Shown one piece after another: positions 17,001-19,749 of a stretch of DNA of 19,749 bases. Both the position numbers and the translations under genes were made by a program. The stretch is taken from contig CAYQMB010000052.1 of NCBI GenBank assembly GCA_964418565.1, forward strand, positions 1 through 19,749, in the 5' to 3' direction. Positions within the stretch are counted from its first letter, which is position 1. Each line of letters starts with the position of its first letter. The stretch comes from JAQIBY01 sp964418565. GTDB taxonomy: Bacteria > Bacteroidota > Bacteroidia > Bacteroidales > ML635J-15. Under the pieces are notes generated by a model that saw nothing but the letters and a program-made list of their open reading frames with translations, was not told the origin of the DNA and ran no database searches.

Positions 17001-19749
17001 AATACCGACATTATTGTCACGAATCCAAACGGCGGAGAGGTATTTGAGGTAGGCGATTCCTACAGCTTGTCATGGGTATCTGCATCGACTTCGGATCGTT
17101 TTAACATTTATTATTCAACCGACAACGGAACATCCTGGAATTACATTACCAACACCTATTCGGATTCCTACAACTGGACCGTACCAAATGTTCCATCCAC
17201 ACAGTGTTTGTTTAAGGTTGTTGATTATGACAATAGTTGTATTGAGGATATTTCAGATGCTGTTTTCACCATTTCCGATCCTTTACCGGAAATCACAGTA
17301 AATTATCCAAATTCCGGCACCTATTATTTCAACAACAACCTCAATATCAGCTGGAGCAGTGAATACCTGTCATCAGAATTTGTTGAGATCGAAATTTCTT
17401 ATGACAATGGCAACACATGGAATGTCATCGAATCTCCAACGCAGGATGACGGATCGTACAGCTGGCCAATTCCGGAAACGCCTACCACCGAAGCACTGAT
17501 CAAAATCAGTGAATACGGCAATCCGGCAGTATTTGATGTTTCAGATGCAGTCTTTACGATCGCCGAACCCTGGATTGAAGTCACTACACCAAATGGAGGT
17601 GAAAGCTGGACCGGCTGCGACGATGATTATGTCACCTGGACCACGGGAGGCACCGGCAACTATTTTGATGTTGAGTTATCGACTGATAATGGCAGCACAT
17701 GGACAAGCATAGGAAATTCGGTTTATGACAGCGGCAGTTCCTGCGATTTCCATTGGGACCCGGTTGAAAACCTGGATTCTGATCAGTGTCTGATTCGGGT
17801 AACTGATCATAACTACACGAGCATCAGCGATGTCAGTGATGCTGTTTTCAGTCTCAATTCAAACACAGATATTGTGGTGACATCACCAAACGGAGGTGAA
17901 GCATGGGAAGTCGGAACCACTGAAACCATCACATGGGCATCTTCTCTCGGTTCCAACAAATACGACATGTATTATTCCACGGATAATGGAAACACCTGGA
18001 ATTACATAGATTACACCTATTCAACCACTTTTAACTGGACCATTCCCGACGCTGTCAGTGATGATTGTCTGATCAGGATTTGGGATGATGACAATACGTG
18101 TGTACGTGATCAAAGCGATGCCGTTTTCAGCATCATACCACCCACACCTGTTATTACTGTCAACAACCCAAACACGACAAACACATATTATACCGGCAAC
18201 AGCATTTCCATTACATGGAGCAGCGACTACCTGGACTCTGAATTTGTAACCATTGAGTACACAACGGACAATGGTGCTACCTGGCAGGAGATTGTCAGCC
18301 TCACAGAGGACGATGGCAGTTACAGTACCACAATTCCCGATGTAATTTCGGATGAATGCCGTGTACGAATCAGCGAATATGGAAATCCGGCAGTTTATGA
18401 TGAAAGCGATGTGAATTTCACCATTGCAGAACCATGGATTACCATCAATACACCCAACGGCGGTGAAGAAGTTGATGGTTGCGATTCATACACCATTGAC
18501 TGGGATGAAGGCGGTGCCGGAAATTATTTCAAAATTGAATTTTCGCAAAATGGAGGAACCGACTGGACCACAATAAACACAAGCTATTACAGCACCAGTA
18601 ACAACTATTCCTGGAGCCCTGTTGAAGACATCCAGTCTGACAATTGCATCATCCGCGTGAGCGATGCCAACGAACCTACAACCAGTGATATAAGCGATGC
18701 TGCTTTCACGATAAACAAAAACGAAGACATCATTATTACCACGCCTAATGGCGGAGAATTCTGGCAGGTAGGTACAACGCAGACCGTAGAATGGGTATCA
18801 GCAGCATCTTCAACCAAGTTCAAAGTCTATTACTCTGTTAACGACGGATCATGGACTTACCTGGATTACACCTATTCTAACTACTTCAACTTCACGGTTC
18901 CCAACAATCCATCATCACAATATAAGTTCAGGATTGTGGATTATGATAATTCATGCATTTCTGATGTCAGTGATGATTACTTTACGGTTACACCGGGTGA
19001 TGTCGCCCTGAATTATCCCAACGGCGGGAACACCTTCTATGTAGCATCATCATACACGGTTTCCTGGACAGATGAGTATATTGACAGTGATTATGTCAAA
19101 CTCGAATATTCCGATAACAACGGTGCTTCCTGGCAGGACATCGCTGAAGTAACTGAAAACGATGGGTCCTACAGCTGGACAATTCCTGACAACCCGGGTG
19201 ATCAGAATCTGGTGAAGGTAAGTCACTATAACGATCCTTCCATTTATGATATCAGTGATGATGTATTCACCATTGAACCAAGCATTGTGTTGATAACACC
19301 AAATGGCGATGGTGGTGGTGAAGTCTGGCGCGTATGTACGGAAACCAGTATCACCTGGACATCCGGTGGTACCGGTAGTTATTTTAAAATCGAATATTCC
19401 GTTGATGGCGGGCAAAACTGGAGTACCATTCAATCGTCTTACTACAGTAGCGGTTTCAATAACACATACAACTGGACACTCCCGAACTCTCCTTCTTCCG
19501 AATGCCTTGTGAGAGTAACAGACAACAGCAATTCGGTTAAAACCGATATCAGTGATGCCACTTTTACCATTTCACCCGCTATTACATTAACCCAACCAAA
19601 CGGTGGTGAAAGTCTCACAAACGGTTCTACTTACGACATACTGTGGAACAGCGACGGGGTTTCAAATTATTACAATATTGACTACTCTGTTGACGGCGGA
19701 TCAAGCTGGACGAATATCGCATTCAACCAAAACATCACATCCGATTCAT
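14058..19749 (+). CDS. Giant secreted multi-Ig-domain surface protein (partial, 3' end outside window)
   Basis: An uninterrupted frame of 1897 codons runs from ATG 14058 to the window end. ATG 14067 (MKKLTILFALLSLFSLQISAQ) is an equally good start and gives a standard signal peptide ending near SAQ. The rest is about twenty Ig-like domains of 90-100 residues, each reading: T-x-PNGGE-x-W-x-x-G, I-x-W, YYSTDNGSSW, SYNWTIP, CLIRI-x-D, DxSDAxFxI. The domains start at about 14130, 14412 and 14703. From 14979 to 19277 they follow an A-B-C order five times. Two more (19281 onward, the last cut off) do not follow that order clearly. The motif fits the Kre9/KNH-type Ig family often annotated 'Ser-Thr-rich GPI-anchored family' in Bacteroidota. 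The composition is very rich in Ser, Thr, Asn, Asp, Tyr and Trp and poor in Lys and Arg. A T9SS sorting domain beyond the right edge is likely but unseen. An adhesin or matrix role is inference. Confidence 0.88.
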   Translation, partial: MCIMKKLTILFALLSLFSLQISAQSITLTSPNGGQTWAGCTDQSITWSSSGTSDYYSLDYSTDNGSSWTSITSYYNTTSGSYTWTVPNTSSGNCLVRIIDSNNPGTSDVSDAVFTITSPLTVTTPNGGEVWEGSTQETITFNRNGTSNYFDLYYSTDAGSSWNQIDYNQYISGSSYNWNIPDNPSTQCLVKITDHSNSCMTDISDALFEISEAASSVTLTDPNGGEIWYVGDSHNITWSASNTSDLYNLDYSTDNGVSWTSLASNYSGTSYNWTIPNTPSGNCLVRVMDSNDNPVQDQSNATFTIAEPYITVISPNGGESLEGCSSEYINWETGGTGNYFRIEYSTDNGSSWITLLSSMYSTGSSGSYQWDPVVSTDSDNCLIRITDINQTSVFDQSDAVFSITANDDIIVTSPNGGENWEVGTNQTIEWVSASTTDHFYVYYSVNNGSSWTYLTSTYSNSYNWTIPENESNQALVKVIDYDNSCIKDFSDATFNITPPTPVIDVTYPNSSTTFYQGNSFTISWNSDYLTSEFVALYYSDDNGSSWNVIETVTEDDGSYSWTVPEIVSSQCLIKAEEYNNASVFDISDNSFSIEEPYLIVNSPNGGESYEGCASEYITWESYGTGSYFDIELSTDNGSSWTNLANSLYDSGTSGSYQWDPVDDLSSSQCLIRISDHNSPSVTDQSDAVFSLNENTDIILTTPNGGEAWQVGDSYTIEWVSASTSDHFYVYYSTDNGTSWSNITSTYSNSYNWTIPDNVSDQCLIKIRDYDNSCINDVSDAVFSITPPTPEINITYPNSGNTLYARNTYSITWTNAYNDVDFVTLEFSSDNGSTWTEIVNTTENDGSYSWDFPDVVSSDCQIRISEYGNPAFFDVTDVNFELIAPYITVTSPNGGESIQGCDDTYINWTSGGTGNYYDVELSTDNGSTWTSLANSMYDSGSSGSFHWDPVDNMSSSECLVRVTDHNDVLITDQSDGTFSLNPNTDIIVTNPNGGEVFEVGDSYSLSWVSASTSDRFNIYYSTDNGTSWNYITNTYSDSYNWTVPNVPSTQCLFKVVDYDNSCIEDISDAVFTISDPLPEITVNYPNSGTYYFNNNLNISWSSEYLSSEFVEIEISYDNGNTWNVIESPTQDDGSYSWPIPETPTTEALIKISEYGNPAVFDVSDAVFTIAEPWIEVTTPNGGESWTGCDDDYVTWTTGGTGNYFDVELSTDNGSTWTSIGNSVYDSGSSCDFHWDPVENLDSDQCLIRVTDHNYTSISDVSDAVFSLNSNTDIVVTSPNGGEAWEVGTTETITWASSLGSNKYDMYYSTDNGNTWNYIDYTYSTTFNWTIPDAVSDDCLIRIWDDDNTCVRDQSDAVFSIIPPTPVITVNNPNTTNTYYTGNSISITWSSDYLDSEFVTIEYTTDNGATWQEIVSLTEDDGSYSTTIPDVISDECRVRISEYGNPAVYDESDVNFTIAEPWITINTPNGGEEVDGCDSYTIDWDEGGAGNYFKIEFSQNGGTDWTTINTSYYSTSNNYSWSPVEDIQSDNCIIRVSDANEPTTSDISDAAFTINKNEDIIITTPNGGEFWQVGTTQTVEWVSAASSTKFKVYYSVNDGSWTYLDYTYSNYFNFTVPNNPSSQYKFRIVDYDNSCISDVSDDYFTVTPGDVALNYPNGGNTFYVASSYTVSWTDEYIDSDYVKLEYSDNNGASWQDIAEVTENDGSYSWTIPDNPGDQNLVKVSHYNDPSIYDISDDVFTIEPSIVLITPNGDGGGEVWRVCTETSITWTSGGTGSYFKIEYSVDGGQNWSTIQSSYYSSGFNNTYNWTLPNSPSSECLVRVTDNSNSVKTDISDATFTISPAITLTQPNGGESLTNGSTYDILWNSDGVSNYYNIDYSVDGGSSWTNIAFNQNITSDS
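14979..19277 (+). repeat. Five tandem copies of an ~864-bp A-B-C three-domain unit
   Basis: Copies begin at 14979, 15843, 16707, 17568 and 18432, and the next domain begins about 19278. The spacings are therefore 864, 864, 861, 864 and 846 bases. Domain A starts PYITV or PWITI and has 'GC' after NGGES, GGTGNYF, and SYQWDPV in place of SYNWTIP. Domain B starts N/D-T-D-I-I-V, has VSASTSDHFYVYY and DYDNSCI, and ends ITPPTP. Domain C has YPNSG instead of PNGGE, TEDDGSYSW, and ISEYGNPAVFDVSD. The copies are clearly related but well diverged, so the expansion is old and the copies are under selection. In-frame length changes occur, with no frameshift. Confidence 0.85.

Noticed and set aside
14979..19277. 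Tandem repeat as a CRISPR array or satellite DNA
   Set aside because: The repeats are coding, in frame, about 288 codons long and diverged at nucleotide level.

Overview
The window comes from a member of the Bacteroidota, probably a Bacteroidales/Marinilabiliales-like marine or anaerobic lineage (the order is inference). The evidence is a set of protein families largely confined to that phylum (DUF6702, DUF2851, DUF4293, OstA-like, the N-terminal type of gliding/T9SS surface proteins) and promoters of the phylum-specific form TTTG-N19-TAnnTTTG. Shine-Dalgarno sequences are mostly weak or absent. No rRNA, tRNA, CRISPR array, transposase or phage gene was seen.

Layout. (1) Positions 1-4465, minus strand: a tight five-gene operon reading leftward. 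It starts from a near-consensus promoter and encodes a DUF2851 protein, a K+ channel with a TrkA-type regulatory domain, an RmlD-like SDR reductase, a DUF6702 protein, and the N-terminal 232 residues of a secreted gliding/T9SS-type surface protein that runs off the left edge. Three of the four junctions overlap. (2) 4466-4973: an intergenic stretch with no convincing gene and a clear terminator serving the gene to its right. (3) 4974-8207, minus: a 1077-residue multidomain redox enzyme that joins in one chain parts usually encoded as HcnA/HcnB/HcnC-like subunits, plus ferredoxin and BFD-type Fe-S modules. (4) 8380-11271, minus: a TfoX C-terminal-domain protein, an OstA-like (LptA-related) protein and a MoxR ATPase; the last two are translationally coupled. 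(5) 11453-12591: DUF4293 membrane protein (plus) converging on a YggS-type PLP protein (minus), with two bases between the stop codons. (6) 12785-13897, plus: a lipoprotein that looks like a metallopeptidase-type domain which has lost its HExxH, followed by a ConA/LamG-like beta domain. (7) 14058 to the right edge, plus: a giant secreted protein (at least 1897 codons) of about twenty Ig-like 'PNGGE...W...STDNG' domains. Fifteen of these are arranged as five tandem copies of a three-domain A-B-C unit of about 864 bp.

The genes are mostly housekeeping and envelope functions (OstA-like, MoxR, YggS, K+ channel) between two large edge-crossing surface proteins. The most unusual items are the higher-order A-B-C repeat, the single-chain oxidoreductase and the apparent pseudo-metallopeptidase lipoprotein. 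Several usual longest-ORF starts look wrong: 2127, 10303, 11405 and 12770 are GTG/TTG codons or lie inside or against promoters. The revised starts are given in the entries.
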